This document shows positions 28,869 through 38,291 of a stretch of DNA of 64,000 nucleotides, one piece after another; positions within the stretch are counted from its first letter, which is position 1, and each line of letters opens with the position of its first letter. The translations under genes were made by a program, and so were the position numbers. The stretch is from positions 1 to 64,000 of the forward strand of contig CAWFBW010000021.1 of the NCBI GenBank assembly GCA_963814165.1, given 5' to 3'. The notes beneath the pieces were generated by a model that ran no database searches, was not told the DNA's origin, and worked only from the letters and a program-made list of their open reading frames with translations. Source of the DNA: DASRAA01 sp963814165. GTDB lineage: Bacteria > Acidobacteriota > Terriglobia > Terriglobales > Acidobacteriaceae.

Positions 28869-31800
28869 CTATGGCACTACATTCTGCCCCAGCGAGAAGT
28901 TGTACGTCTTGCTTAAGCTGTCCTGCATCGTTCCGCCCTCGGTCATCGAGAACTTCGTCACGGTTGCGGGCACGTTCAGCGTAAGCGGAATCGTGATGGT
29001 GTTATCCACACTAATAGTACCGAAGATAAGCGGCAACCGCGGACTTGCCAGGGTTACGCTGCCGGTTCCGGCCAGAGTGCGAAACGCGAGCGTCTTGACC
29101 AACGTATTCAGCGCGTCGGAGGTCCCAATGTTTGTGAACTGAAGATTCAGGCTCAGAGTGTTGTTGACATGCGAGATAACGCTGGCAGCCCCGGATAGGC
29201 CAGGCGGACCGCAAGAGCTCGCCGATGTTACTCGGGTGTTGGCCTCGGCGGATGTCTTGCTCGGCTCGACATTACCCACGAGGTCGCGGGCGACACTATA
29301 GAAGCCGTAGCTGTGGCCGACCTGCCCTTGAAAGACCGAAGAAGTTGTTGTTGTGTTGGTCAGCCAAGGACCGAAGGCCGCACCATTGTCCGAAGCATAG
29401 ACCGTGTAGTTCTTAGTACCCGCCCCAATATCGCTGCCAGACCACTGCACTTTAAAGTTCGAGCAGGATTCAGTCGTAGGAAGTGCGACAACATGGGTAA
29501 CCGGAGGCGTATTGTCCACTGTGTTGAGCCACGTATTCGTGTATACCGCACTATTCGTATTGAAGATTACCGATGCCCGATCCGATATCTGAGTCCCAGT
29601 TGCCAGTCCTTGCCGTGGTTTCGCTGCAAACGATACCGATGCGTTCGCGCCCGGGGGCAGCAAGCCAATCAGGGGGTTTGTCTCGGTCTGTCCGGTGATC
29701 GGATCAATCGAGTTAAACGACCAGGTGACGGTGTTCGTGTTGACACTCAGCTTCGCGTCCAAATTCACAAATAAGTTCTGCGCCGGTCGTAGATCGACGT
29801 TTGTCACGAATTCATCTATGCCAGCTGCGGGATTAAATGATCCTGGCGGAATGGAGATCACAACTTGAGGGTTGGTCAGGTTAGGAACTGTAGCAAACGT
29901 AAGGCTTAGCGTTCTTAGGTCGATACTCGGATCCAGTGGCTGCGTAATGACGACCTGTTGTGCAGCAGTTTGGGCCATCGGATCATTTCCAAAACCAATC
30001 ACGTATGGCAGTCCCGTTCCTCCAGAGATCCACCTCTGCACTCCTACACCCGCAGGCCCAGCAAGATAATTCGGATCGAAGGCGCCAGCGAGGAGCTGCT
30101 GAAAGTACGATAGGCACCCTCCCGCCTTTTGTTGAAAGCAACCTGATATAATGCCTGACTGCAGACAATTTATTGAGCTGCCCAAACACCTCGCTGCGCT
30201 ATTAAGACAAAATGGTGTAAACTGCACCTGACCAAGCCATACTGCATTACAATACACAACTGCCTGAGTGCAATAGAGCAAAGCCTGAGTGCAATTTTGC
30301 CCTGAGTTCTGATCGGCGGCTGCTATACAGGCGCAGGTTCCTGTTAAGTTTAGGGGATCTAGCCAACAAGCAGGCCCACCTTCAAGTACAGTGCCAACCG
30401 GCGTTGCGGGGTCAACGTTAACGAAATATACGAAAGTCTGTTTCTCCCCGGGAGCGATTATTGGTGAGTACCAAAGGATAGATCGGCTGTTCGAACTAGT
30501 GTTGTTCACATCCGCGGGGCTAACGGATGTGAGAGAAAAATGAGTATCCAAAATCTCTGATACAGCCAACTGATTGAAGTCAATATTTCCAGTATTTGCA
30601 ACCGATATCGTGTAACCAATCGGCAAGGGGAGACCCATCCCGCCGTCGCCTTTAGCCGCGATAGTGCCGGTCTTCTGAATCTGAATATTCGCGGCCCCCC
30701 CCTGCTGAACCGTGAACCCATGCGACAGCCTTGCTGAAGTCATATCCGGATTTGTGACTACAACATCGCAGGTTCCTGGAGCCGTCGTTGTAAGATCGAA
30801 GGTCGCATTCACCATTTGTCCTCCTGCGGTGACGCTAACGTTTTGTCCTGGAACGTTAGTTTGCCCACAGGCGAACTGCGCGCTCGCGCCATTGTGGAAT
30901 CCGATACCGATAATCTCGACGGTGACGGAACCCGCATTGCCCCCGGCATTCGGCAAGATCGCTGAGATCGAGATCGCTCCAGTACCAAGCGGAAACTTTG
31001 TGACAAAAGCGTCGTCAGGTCCTATGGCTCCGCCTGTGTTAATTTGAATCTGAAATGCAAAGGGCGTTGTAGGAAAATTGGATGATCCCGTGTAGCCGGC
31101 CAAGTACGCGTCCCCAACTGCATCCACAGCCACTGCGGTTCCAACGTCGAACAATGCGCCCCCGAGATAACTCGAGTAGATTAGCGCTCCATCTGAATCA
31201 AACTTCGAAAGAAAGGCGTCGCCATTTGGATTAACAAATCCGCCATTTCCTCCATAGGTCGACTGGAAAGCATCTGCCGTAACTAGCAGTCCCGCCAATG
31301 TGTATCCACCGACTACAGTATTGCCAAAAGCATCAGTTGCAACGCCCGTCACTGCTGAAGCTCCACCACCGCCCCAGTACGTAGAAAAAACCAGCTTATT
31401 TCCAGCAGCATTGAGCTTGGTCACAAACCCCGAAAGTCCTCCGGCAAACGATCCTCCCCCGGTGTTATGGGAAAATCAGCAGAGCCCGTCTGGCCCCCGA
31501 CCGAGGCGTTGCCCAGAGAGTCAACCGAGATGCCGAAGAGGTACTCAGCGCCGTTGGGGCCTCCTCCACCGAGGTAGGTCGAATACAACACTGACGCAGA
31601 GGCAGTAGATGCGTTCGGATTGAACTTTGTGATAAAGCCATCGCTACTGCCTCCACCATAGGTCACTTGAAATGCACCAGGCGTAACCGGGAAATCCTGA
31701 GAATTGGCGTATCCCCCGATGTAGGCCATACCGTACGAATCCACAGCTATGCCGAAGCCGGCGTCACCTCCGCTTCCTCCGAGGTAGGAACCGTAAACAA

Positions 31801-33457
31801 GTGACGCTGTTCCGCTCTGAGTAGGATCCAGCACTCCCAAGAATGCGCTACGATTGAATGCTGATGGGTGGCTACTCTGAAACGCATTGGAGGTGACCGG
31901 GATCGAACCCCCTGCCGCGACACTTCCGGTGAAATATGCTCGTCCCGAAGAATCGATAGCGATCGAATTTCCCCAGTCAACATCTCCGAATCCGGAGGAG
32001 TAAACCAAGGCGTCCCCTTGTGCGCTCAGGACTGTAACAAATGCGCCATTAACGTTTTTCTGGAAAGCATTCGATGTAGTTGGGAATCCGGCTGAAGCAA
32101 TCCCTGTTAGGTAGGCTTGTCCTGCGGAATTGACAGCGATGGGGTTACCTCCCGCGATATTTCCTTGCAGTTGTCCGCCGAAATATGTGGAATAGGCCAA
32201 GCGATCTCCCAGCGGGCTAAGCTTTGTCACGAATCCACTCGCATAGGTGGACTGGTACGAACCAGGCGTAATCGGAAAGTCATCGGAGCCGGTTATGCCA
32301 GCGACGTACGCGCTGCCCGATGCGTCCACGGCGATGCCGGTTGCATATTCTGCAACGCCGTAACAGCAACCCACTCCAGCACCTCCGCCGAGAAACGTGG
32401 AGTACAAAAGCGTCGGATCGATGATCAGGGCATATTGGGGGTCGTGGTCAGATACCGAGAACGTGTAGGAACTCTCGCTCAAGAGTTCAAACTGACCCTG
32501 CACCGCCGAGTGTTGACCATCTTTCTCTTGGTAGATACGGGGTACGCTCTCGTGCATCGCGCCAGCGGCAGTATTGATTACAAGAGACCCATCTTTCGCA
32601 ACTTCCAGCCCATCGATTCCTCGATAGGCCATGCGGACCTGGCTGATGTCTGCCCTTGGCTTCACAATGAACTCCTGTTCCAGATCGGAGCCGTTGCCAT
32701 ACAGCCGGAGATCCACGCCCTTCCAGATGTCGTGGTATACGATCTCTGAGTACGCACGTACCTTCGTCTGCCACTTTGCCGGGTCGTTGCCTGAGAAATA
32801 GTTGTAGATTCTCTCCTGCACACCCTTCGTCTCGATAACCACGTCATGATTTGCCGAGACGAAGTCCTGACAGATCACGTGCCGCTCCAGCTTTCAGGCG
32901 GCAGGCGGTTGGCCCGGCGCACGTTCCCGAACGCGGTGAGTGCTTGCACCAGATGAGGCTTCGGTTGAGGGATCGCCCTTAACAAAATCGAATACGATGC
33001 CGTTGTCTGTCAGCCACAGTGTCTTGGCTCCCGAGTGCACCTGAAACCGCACCCGAGCGTCGAACTGGCCCTTGTTCTCGATAAAAACTGGCCTCTGCGC
33101 GCTCAGCTTCTGGCTCATTGCCTGCAAACTCGGCTGCGGCAAGTCGGGCGATTTCTTCGCCGACCCGGCGTCGATCTCTGCCGGCACAAGGGCTGTGCTT
33201 GGGGCTGGTGCATCCTTCGGCTCAGTCAACAGCACCTTTCGGTCAACAGCGGACGCCGGCGGTGTGTCGGGCGGATGGCTCGCAGACGGGGTCGCGGGAG
33301 CCGCATCAGCGCTCGTTGAGCTGAAAGCCCCAAACGGACTCGCTTCCAGCGCCGGTGCCCAGACGGCGGAGTTGAACAGAACTAAAAGGACGAACGAGAT
33401 AACGGAAGTTTGCCACAGATCCTGCAGGAGAGGACGAAGACGCGCGCGAACTTGCAT
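28869..33457 (-). CDS. Giant secreted SBBP-repeat protein with Cys-rich insert (two frameshifts)
   Basis: Three consecutive open segments are really one gene of about 1,530 codons. The first holds an export signal and the domain start RPVFIENKGQFDARVRFQVH; near 32885 the frame changes and continues LERHVICQDFVSANHDVV. SBBP beta-propeller repeats follow (YSTFLGGGAG, AYVAGITGSDDFPITPGSYQ), interrupted near 31435 in a run of Cs. Then come an IPT/TIG-like domain, a DUF11-like domain (YTISVANTGNIDFNQLAVSE), a stretch of about 80 residues with more than ten Cys, and further beta-sandwich domains. It is probably exported and surface-exposed; function unknown. A PEP-CTERM gene follows on the same strand. 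Confidence 0.8.
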
Positions 33458-33557
33458 GGGAGACCTTCCTTCCAGCTAGAAAGTCGGAGCCGCCTTGTGT
33501 TCTATGAGGAACTCATAGTCAAGTTCCGCCAATTATATGCGCGGCTGTCAAGCGAGC

Positions 33558-33573
33558 AGTGACAAGCGTCACA
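33558..33573. promoter_or_regulatory. CRP/FNR-type box upstream of the SBBP gene
   Basis: AGTGA-CAAGCG-TCACA is an inverted repeat matching the TGTGA-N6-TCACA consensus at nine of ten positions. It lies about 100 bases upstream of the SBBP-protein start. The same motif, in perfect form, precedes the pyruvate:ferredoxin oxidoreductase gene. Confidence 0.45.
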
Positions 33574-33604
33574 AGAGCAGGGTCGGCTCGCTGGGGAACT
33601 AGCA

Positions 33605-33659
33605 GCAGGTCCTTCGACTCGGACGAGGATTTTTCTCCTCGTCCTCGCTCAGGATGACA
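33605..33659. repeat. Reverse copy of the TGTCATCC...GGACCTGC repeat
   Basis: GCAGGTCCTTCGACTC ... CTCAGGATGACA is the reverse complement of the family seen near 3.5 kb. The middle forms the hairpin GGACGAGGA-TTTTTC-TCCTCGTCC. It lies just downstream of the DapA-like gene and could act as a transcript end. Confidence 0.6.
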
Positions 33660-33683
33660 ATCCGTAATAATCAATGATTCGGG

Positions 33684-34793
33684 TCAGTTTCGAATCGTCT
33701 CCAGTAGCTTCTCCACCTCGGCCTTCTGGTCCCCATTCAGGGGGAGGAGGGGGAGGCGAGGGGGGCCTCCGTAGAGGCCGTTGAAGTCCATGGCGTACTT
33801 CATGCCGGGGATGCTGAGCTCCGAGACGATGCGAACCGCAGCTTTCGCGATGCGCTCCTGCTTCTCTTGCGCGAGCTTCGCGTCTCCTTCTTTCCAGGCA
33901 GCATAGATCTCATAGCAGGCGGTGGGAGCGCAGTCGGCAAAGGCCAGGATGGCTCCTACGGCTCCGGCATCGAGCGAGGGAGCGAGCTTGTGGGCGGCTC
34001 CGACGAGAACCTGGAATCCGACTTCTTTCTGACGCGTCTTGAGCGAGCCGACCACTTTGACCGCTGCGGATGAGGGCTTGGTAGCTTTGTCAGAACGAAC
34101 CGCGGCGTTTTCAGAACGAACTTCGGCGGGTCCTCCGATGGAGACCAGCGCTCCACCTTCGATGCTTGCGGGAGCCTCGGCGGCCTTGAGCATGCGTCCG
34201 GTCACTGCGGAGAAGGTCTCGGTAACAGTTGCCTTGCGCTGAATGTGACGAGTGCCTGCGACCATCTGCTGCACCTTCTCGATGGAGCCGGAGGACTCTT
34301 TGATGCCGATGAGGTTGGGGTGCTCGGCGAGCTCGATGACCAGCTCGGCGGGGATGTCGTAGCCGGTGGCCGGGGGGAAGTTGTAGATGATGACAGGCAG
34401 AGGCGAGCGGTCGCAGACGAACCGGTAGAAGGCCAGCATGTTGGCGGGGTTGGCCATCTGCGACTTGTAGTAGTGCGGCGTGCGAACCATGGCGACGTCG
34501 TATCCGAGGGAGGCGGCGTAGTCGGTGAGGCGGAGGGTCTCGATGGCGGACTCGATGCCGGTGCCGGCGATCATGACTTTCTCGGGCGCGGCTGCGGCGA
34601 TGGCGGTCTTGAGGACCTCGCGCTGCTCGTCTCCGGAGAGAAGAATGGCCTCGCCGGTGGAGCCGAGAACGACGATTCCGGCGGTGGGCGTGCGGGAATA
34701 GTGCTCGACGTTCTGCTCGAGCTTGCGATGGTAGATGGAGCCGTCCGGGTAGAACGGGGTGGTGATGGGGGGAAAAATGCCGTGAAGGAACAT
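33684..34793 (-). CDS. DapA-family aldolase/lyase with an unusual insertion
   Basis: A 369-residue member of the dihydrodipicolinate synthase/N-acetylneuraminate lyase family, which forms a Schiff base with pyruvate or a related keto acid. The phosphate-binding-like loop is VLGSTGEAILLS, the Tyr motif is IIYNFPPATGYDIP, and the catalytic Lys is in LIGIKESSGS. Between ~205 and ~265 lies an insertion (PAEVRSENAAVRSDKATKPS) not found in usual ~300-residue family members; the fold resumes at GFQVLVGAAHKLAPSLDAG. No lysine-biosynthesis genes are adjacent, so a catabolic aldolase is as likely as DapA. Confidence 0.85.
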   Translation of the reverse strand: MFLHGIFPPITTPFYPDGSIYHRKLEQNVEHYSRTPTAGIVVLGSTGEAILLSGDEQREVLKTAIAAAAPEKVMIAGTGIESAIETLRLTDYAASLGYDVAMVRTPHYYKSQMANPANMLAFYRFVCDRSPLPVIIYNFPPATGYDIPAELVIELAEHPNLIGIKESSGSIEKVQQMVAGTRHIQRKATVTETFSAVTGRMLKAAEAPASIEGGALVSIGGPAEVRSENAAVRSDKATKPSSAAVKVVGSLKTRQKEVGFQVLVGAAHKLAPSLDAGAVGAILAFADCAPTACYEIYAAWKEGDAKLAQEKQERIAKAAVRIVSELSIPGMKYAMDFNGLYGGPPRLPLLPLNGDQKAEVEKLLETIRN

Positions 34794-34801
34794 ATTGATT
34801 T

Positions 34802-35278
34802 TTAGTTTAGCGCGTTGGATACCTGAGGCGCTCCGGCAAAATCAAGGACCTTGGCCAGTTCTGACATCTCCAAGCCGAAAATCTCAGCAATCTCGGGCAC
34901 AGGTTCGCCCTCGGCAACGGCGCGCAAGACCTCGGTCAGAGGAGCGTCGGTGCCTTGGAGCACCCACATTCGGTTGACGCCGTCTTCCAAGAGCTCTACC
35001 TCGGGACAGTTTCCCCAATCTAAGCGGAGAGCTCGCTTGAGCCATACCCAGGAAACCGGTTCGGGACCAGGTTCGGAAATTGGGATCGCCGATTGATTCG
35101 GCTTACGGGCTTGTGCGGCGGCGGATTTGCTGGCTCGCAACTTCTCGGCCCAGGCGTCAAAGGCTTCGACGAAGGCGTCTTGAAGGGTAAGACCTTGTTT
35201 GGCGGCGAGGGACTTGATGCGACGCCGGTCGGGATCGGTGAGGCGGAGCTGAAGTAAATATCGCTCGGGTTTTGGCAT
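34802..35278 (-). CDS. RHH-like / DUF433-like fusion (antitoxin-type regulator, tentative)
   Basis: A 158-residue protein. Residues ~1-50 (YLLQLRLTDPDRRRIKSLAA then LTLQDAFVEAFDAWAEKL) resemble a ribbon-helix-helix DNA-binding module. The C-terminal 60 (LEDGVNRMWVLQGTDAPLTE, LRAVAEGEPVPEIAEIFGLE) resemble DUF433-type antitoxin domains. I chose the ATG of MPKPERY because the upstream in-frame extension is encoded by a C-rich dispersed repeat. No toxin gene lies beside it; its stop is eight bases before the DapA-like ATG. Six 9-bp direct repeats lie about 100-150 bases upstream. Both domain matches are from memory and modest. Confidence 0.6.
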   Translation of the reverse strand: MPKPERYLLQLRLTDPDRRRIKSLAAKQGLTLQDAFVEAFDAWAEKLRASKSAAAQARKPNQSAIPISEPGPEPVSWVWLKRALRLDWGNCPEVELLEDGVNRMWVLQGTDAPLTEVLRAVAEGEPVPEIAEIFGLEMSELAKVLDFAGAPQVSNALN

Positions 35279-35300
35279 TGCGTACCCCCCTCCCCCCAAA
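35279..35300. repeat. GCGTACCCCCCTCCCC box (second copy)
   Basis: This C-rich box matches the one at 27.93 kb. It overlaps the region just upstream of the chosen start of the RHH/DUF433-like gene and encodes the spurious GGGGYA extension on the minus strand. Confidence 0.5.
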
Positions 35301-35379
35301 ACTCAAATGCGTACGAAGGCAAGTAAAGGAATAATGGACAACATCTTTATTTTCTGTAGCTTACGTCTGTCTTTCGTCA

Positions 35380-35431
35380 CCAATACTGCCAATACTACCA
35401 ATACAAATACTATCAATACTTTCAATACTCA
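35380..35431. repeat. Six 9-bp direct repeats (YCAATACTN), iteron-like
   Basis: AATAC(T/A) starts at 35382, 35391, 35400, 35406, 35415 and 35424: two blocks of three copies with exactly 9-bp spacing, offset by 6. The units read CCAATACTG, CCAATACTA, CCAATACA and then AAATACTAT, CAATACTTT, CAATACTCA. The region is AT-rich against a GC-rich background and lies upstream of the RHH-like gene. Tandem-repeat operators are common for ribbon-helix-helix proteins, so an autoregulatory operator is a reasonable inference; a plasmid-type origin is less so. Confidence 0.7.
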
Positions 35432-35539
35432 GAAAACAGGCATAACAAGTCTTACCTGAGTGAGTAGCGAGGGGGAAAGGACGTAGGTCACATACGGGTG
35501 TGATGGGCTGAAGGCGTCAGAACATTTTCTTGTGCGCGC

Positions 35540-35910
35540 TTCGGCCTGTGGCCTACGCGCGGACCTTCGGCAGAGCGGAATAGGCTTTCCCACCTGCCTT
35601 CCCATGGCTGAAGCCGTGGGCTTTCCTCTTCCGTCCCGCCGAGCGGGACTATCGTCGAGAGCCATAGGAAGGGACGCCGCTCCGCGGCTCCGAGGACCTT
35701 CGTGTCGCGGAGCGCGGCCTGACGGCCACGCCTAACAGCACGTCGCGGCTCCGCCGCTGGGCGCATGTGAGAGCTTTCGACCCCAGGTTAGCGCCCAAAA
35801 AATGGGCGTGAACTTGGGGCACCGGGCGCAAGAGGATGGGGGCATCTGGCGATTGGGAGGAAAGACCCACCCCGCCAAAAGAAGGCGGGATGGGACACCC
35901 GGGTAGAAGA
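35540..35910. repeat. Cluster of dispersed palindromic repeats
   Basis: This gene-free stretch holds several hairpin units: GGCTGAAGCCGTGGGCTTTCC, CCGCCGAGCGGGACTATCG, GTCGCGGCTCCGCCGC, GCGCCCAAAAAATGGGCG within CCCCAGG...CTTGGGGCACC, and CCCACCCCGCCAAAAGAAGG pairing back to GGCGGGATGGG. All resemble known classes of Terriglobia intergenic repeats (from memory). Nothing suggests a protein or RNA gene. Confidence 0.6.
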
Positions 35911-35927
35911 GAAACCCACCATCAATC

Positions 35928-36731
35928 TCAAGCGGCTGCCCCTCCCCTGTTGAGCGCCGGTAGAAGAAGATTCAGAAGCGCTTGATCGGAGAACGGGTTC
36001 TGACCTGAGATCAACTCGCGATCTTGAATGACGTAGCTCTGCCAGGGAGCGGCCACACTTACGTCACCGCCCGCAGTACGCAAGGCGAAGTCCGGATAGA
36101 AGAGGACCTTACCACCAATCTCAAGCGGCTCCCGCTGCTGCTCTTCCGCCGTCGAGAAGATGGTCATGCGATATCCAGAATAGATCCAACCTTGAGCCTT
36201 TGCCCGCGCTGCATCGGCATCCCCCGCGCTCAGCGCGGCAACCACCTCGGTCGAATTCGGAAGAGCCGAAAGAAGCGAAATCGGACCATGACAGAGCACT
36301 GCCGTAGGCTTCGATGTTTCATGAAAGTGTCTCATCACGGTGCCGGCGTCGGGATCATCGAGAAGATCCATCATCGGGCCATGCCCGCCAGGGACGAAAA
36401 CAGCGTTATATTGATCCAGGCCCGATGCGATGACATCCGAGATGCGAGTGGGATTTTTGAGCCCAGTCAGGCTATCGCGGAATGTTAGATAGTCCTGAAG
36501 CCTAGTCTCGTCCCCGCCGAAGAAATCGGCGACAGCTGAATGGACATCCAATTGCGGCGTGTTGCGTTTGGGATTGGCGAAGGTGATTTCGTAGCCCTCC
36601 TTCATCAGGGCGCGAACCGGAACCGTCAGCTCGTTGAGGTAGTAGCCAGCTCCGGCATAAACCTTGCCATCTTTCAAGGGCAAGCCGTGACCGCTCGAGA
36701 CTAGCACCAATATTTTTCCTCTTGTTGTCAT
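35928..36731 (-). CDS. DJ-1/PfpI-family protein (Hsp31/glyoxalase III-like)
   Basis: A 267-residue class I glutamine-amidotransferase-like protein. The nucleophile elbow is AVLCHGPISL, with the Cys followed by His as in Hsp31-type glyoxalase III; VFVPGGHGPMMDL precedes it and contributes the usual Gly-rich loop. Such proteins convert methylglyoxal to D-lactate or repair glycated molecules. The ATG of MTTRGK follows a GAGAGGAGAACG ribosome-binding site. It is last in a minus-strand row with a metallo-beta-lactamase and a VOC protein. The final codons share 18 of 20 bases with an internal piece of the gene near 36.12 kb. Confidence 0.85.
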   Translation of the reverse strand: MTTRGKILVLVSSGHGLPLKDGKVYAGAGYYLNELTVPVRALMKEGYEITFANPKRNTPQLDVHSAVADFFGGDETRLQDYLTFRDSLTGLKNPTRISDVIASGLDQYNAVFVPGGHGPMMDLLDDPDAGTVMRHFHETSKPTAVLCHGPISLLSALPNSTEVVAALSAGDADAARAKAQGWIYSGYRMTIFSTAEEQQREPLEIGGKVLFYPDFALRTAGGDVSVAAPWQSYVIQDRELISGQNPFSDQALLNLLLPALNRGGAAA

Positions 36732-36822
36732 TTCGTTCTCCTCTCTGAAATCGAATCTATTTGCCGAGATCTTGGCTTGTGTAGAGCAACCCAATTTGCG
36801 TGAGCCTCGGCCTCAATGTGGT

Positions 36823-37677
36823 TTATGACTGCGGGAATCCGAACATCAACCACGACTGATTAGCTACCCAATCCGGGTATAGCGCCGTCATCTGATCGAA
36901 CAGGTCCTGGTCGGATGTCGCGGTTTTCTGCAGGCGATCGAAGTCCTGCAGGTAACGCTTAGTTTCCTGGATCGCCGAGGGAGAGTCTGGCGCGCCAGTC
37001 TTCTTGTGACCGGCGACAACCATCGTCGGGTTCAGCGCTGCTAACCGGTCCAGATCCGCGATCCAATTCTTTCGGCTCTCGGGGGTGGTGTCCCCGACAT
37101 ACATGTGGCATTGGTTGTATACAACGTCACCAGCGACGATCAGGCCGATGGATGGAACGTAGAGAGAGGTTGAATCGGGACTATCGGTGCGACCCTCCTC
37201 GATGATGCGCAATTCGTGGCCTTCGAGAGTGAGCGTGTCGAGCTCATAGGGCTGAGGTGGAACCAACTTGGTGGGCACTTGCCCAGGAAACATACGGCGG
37301 GCTAACCGCTCCACCGGGGGAGTAAAAGACGTTTGCATAGCGTTCAGCGTCTTGGGCGTTGCGATCGCCCGAGCGCCAGGGAAACGGTCGAGCAGAATGC
37401 CCAAGCCGTAGAAGTGGTCAAAATGGGCGTGCGTTATATAGATGGTCTCCAGGTTGCGGTTGTGCAGAGCGACCCAATCGGCGAGAGCCTCGGCCTCAGC
37501 CACTGTCCCCATTGCGTCCACCAGCACCGCGTCATACTCGCCGAAGATTAACGTCGAAGTGATCGGGTCAAAGCCGAGCGCTTCGCCGAAGGGCTTTGGC
37601 CGCTCGCCCACCATTGCCTTTCCCGGGGTGGTAAAGACGTTGACACTTAGCGTGTTCGACGTAATGGGGGCAGTCAT
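36823..37677 (-). CDS. Metallo-beta-lactamase-fold hydrolase
   Basis: A 284-residue MBL-fold protein. The metal motif is THAHFDHFYG near residue 85, with later ligands plausible in IVAGDVVYNQCHMY and VVAGHKK. The fold is shared by glyoxalase II, lactonases and lactamases, and I see no subgroup-defining motif. It lies between a VOC and a DJ-1 gene on the same strand, so a thioester or small-ester hydrolase in aldehyde detoxification is a reasonable guess. Confidence 0.85.
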   Translation of the reverse strand: MTAPITSNTLSVNVFTTPGKAMVGERPKPFGEALGFDPITSTLIFGEYDAVLVDAMGTVAEAEALADWVALHNRNLETIYITHAHFDHFYGLGILLDRFPGARAIATPKTLNAMQTSFTPPVERLARRMFPGQVPTKLVPPQPYELDTLTLEGHELRIIEEGRTDSPDSTSLYVPSIGLIVAGDVVYNQCHMYVGDTTPESRKNWIADLDRLAALNPTMVVAGHKKTGAPDSPSAIQETKRYLQDFDRLQKTATSDQDLFDQMTALYPDWVANQSWLMFGFPQS

Positions 37678-37844
37678 GTGTGTGGTCTCCTTGAGTTCAT
37701 AGGGTGCGCTTATTGCCTGACACTAGCGCGCCTGCCAATTCAGAGCCTTGCGCGGCTGAGCGGCGCTGTATGGTTCGCGCCAATGGGCCAGCACTCAGCG
37801 GACATGCGCAACTGTTTCAATCGGTGTGCGATGTGAGCCCAACG

Positions 37845-38291
37845 TTAACCAAACTTGAGGGTGGTGCTTTGTCCGACCTCGATAATGTACCCATCAGGAT
37901 CGCGGATGTAGCAGCGAATCTCGCCGTACTTGGGGATTGGCTCAGTGATGAATTTGGCGCCTCGACTTTTCCACAATTCATAGCAGGCTTGAATATCCGC
38001 AACGCGGAAATTCATAAAGCTGTTGATGTGATTCGGGTCGGGGACGCTGAGCGTCACTGTCGGCTTATCCGGGGTCGGCCCGCCCCCAAGGTTCAGAATC
38101 ATCCAAATATTCGCAAGCAGAAGGTATGCAGGGGCGTTGCCATCACCCAAGGTCAGAATGCGAGCGCCGAAGACCTTTTCGTAGTACCGAGCCGATCGCT
38201 CGATGTCGGCGACGGTGAGAAACTGCGCGACGCTAATCCCCTCTCGCGGGGGCATCTCATAGCTTGTTTGATCGATTTGTACGCTACTCAT
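37845..38291 (-). CDS. VOC/glyoxalase I-like protein
   Basis: A 148-residue VOC-fold protein. AQFLTVADIERSARYYEKVF opens the first module, and CYIRDPDGYIIEVGQS closes the second with the ligand-type Glu. I chose the ATG of MSSVQIDQ because the upstream codons look non-coding. It is first in the row with the MBL and DJ-1 genes, 168 bases upstream of the former. Substrate unknown; glyoxalase-like metabolism is suggested by context. Confidence 0.8.
   Translation of the reverse strand: MSSVQIDQTSYEMPPREGISVAQFLTVADIERSARYYEKVFGARILTLGDGNAPAYLLLANIWMILNLGGGPTPDKPTVTLSVPDPNHINSFMNFRVADIQACYELWKSRGAKFITEPIPKYGEIRCYIRDPDGYIIEVGQSTTLKFG

Noticed and set aside
34802..35278. A complete toxin-antitoxin pair around the DUF433-like gene.
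   Set aside because: The next gene is a DapA-type enzyme and no PIN or other toxin-like frame lies on either side.
35380..35431. Reading the 9-bp repeats as a CRISPR array.
   Set aside because: Units are 9 bp without unique spacers and no cas gene is near.
35485..35515. TCACA-TACGGG-TGTGA, an everted version of the CRP-type palindrome.
   Set aside because: The half sites point outward and the stretch resembles a dispersed GGACGTNGGTCAC text also seen near 28.16 kb, so it is more likely part of a repeat.
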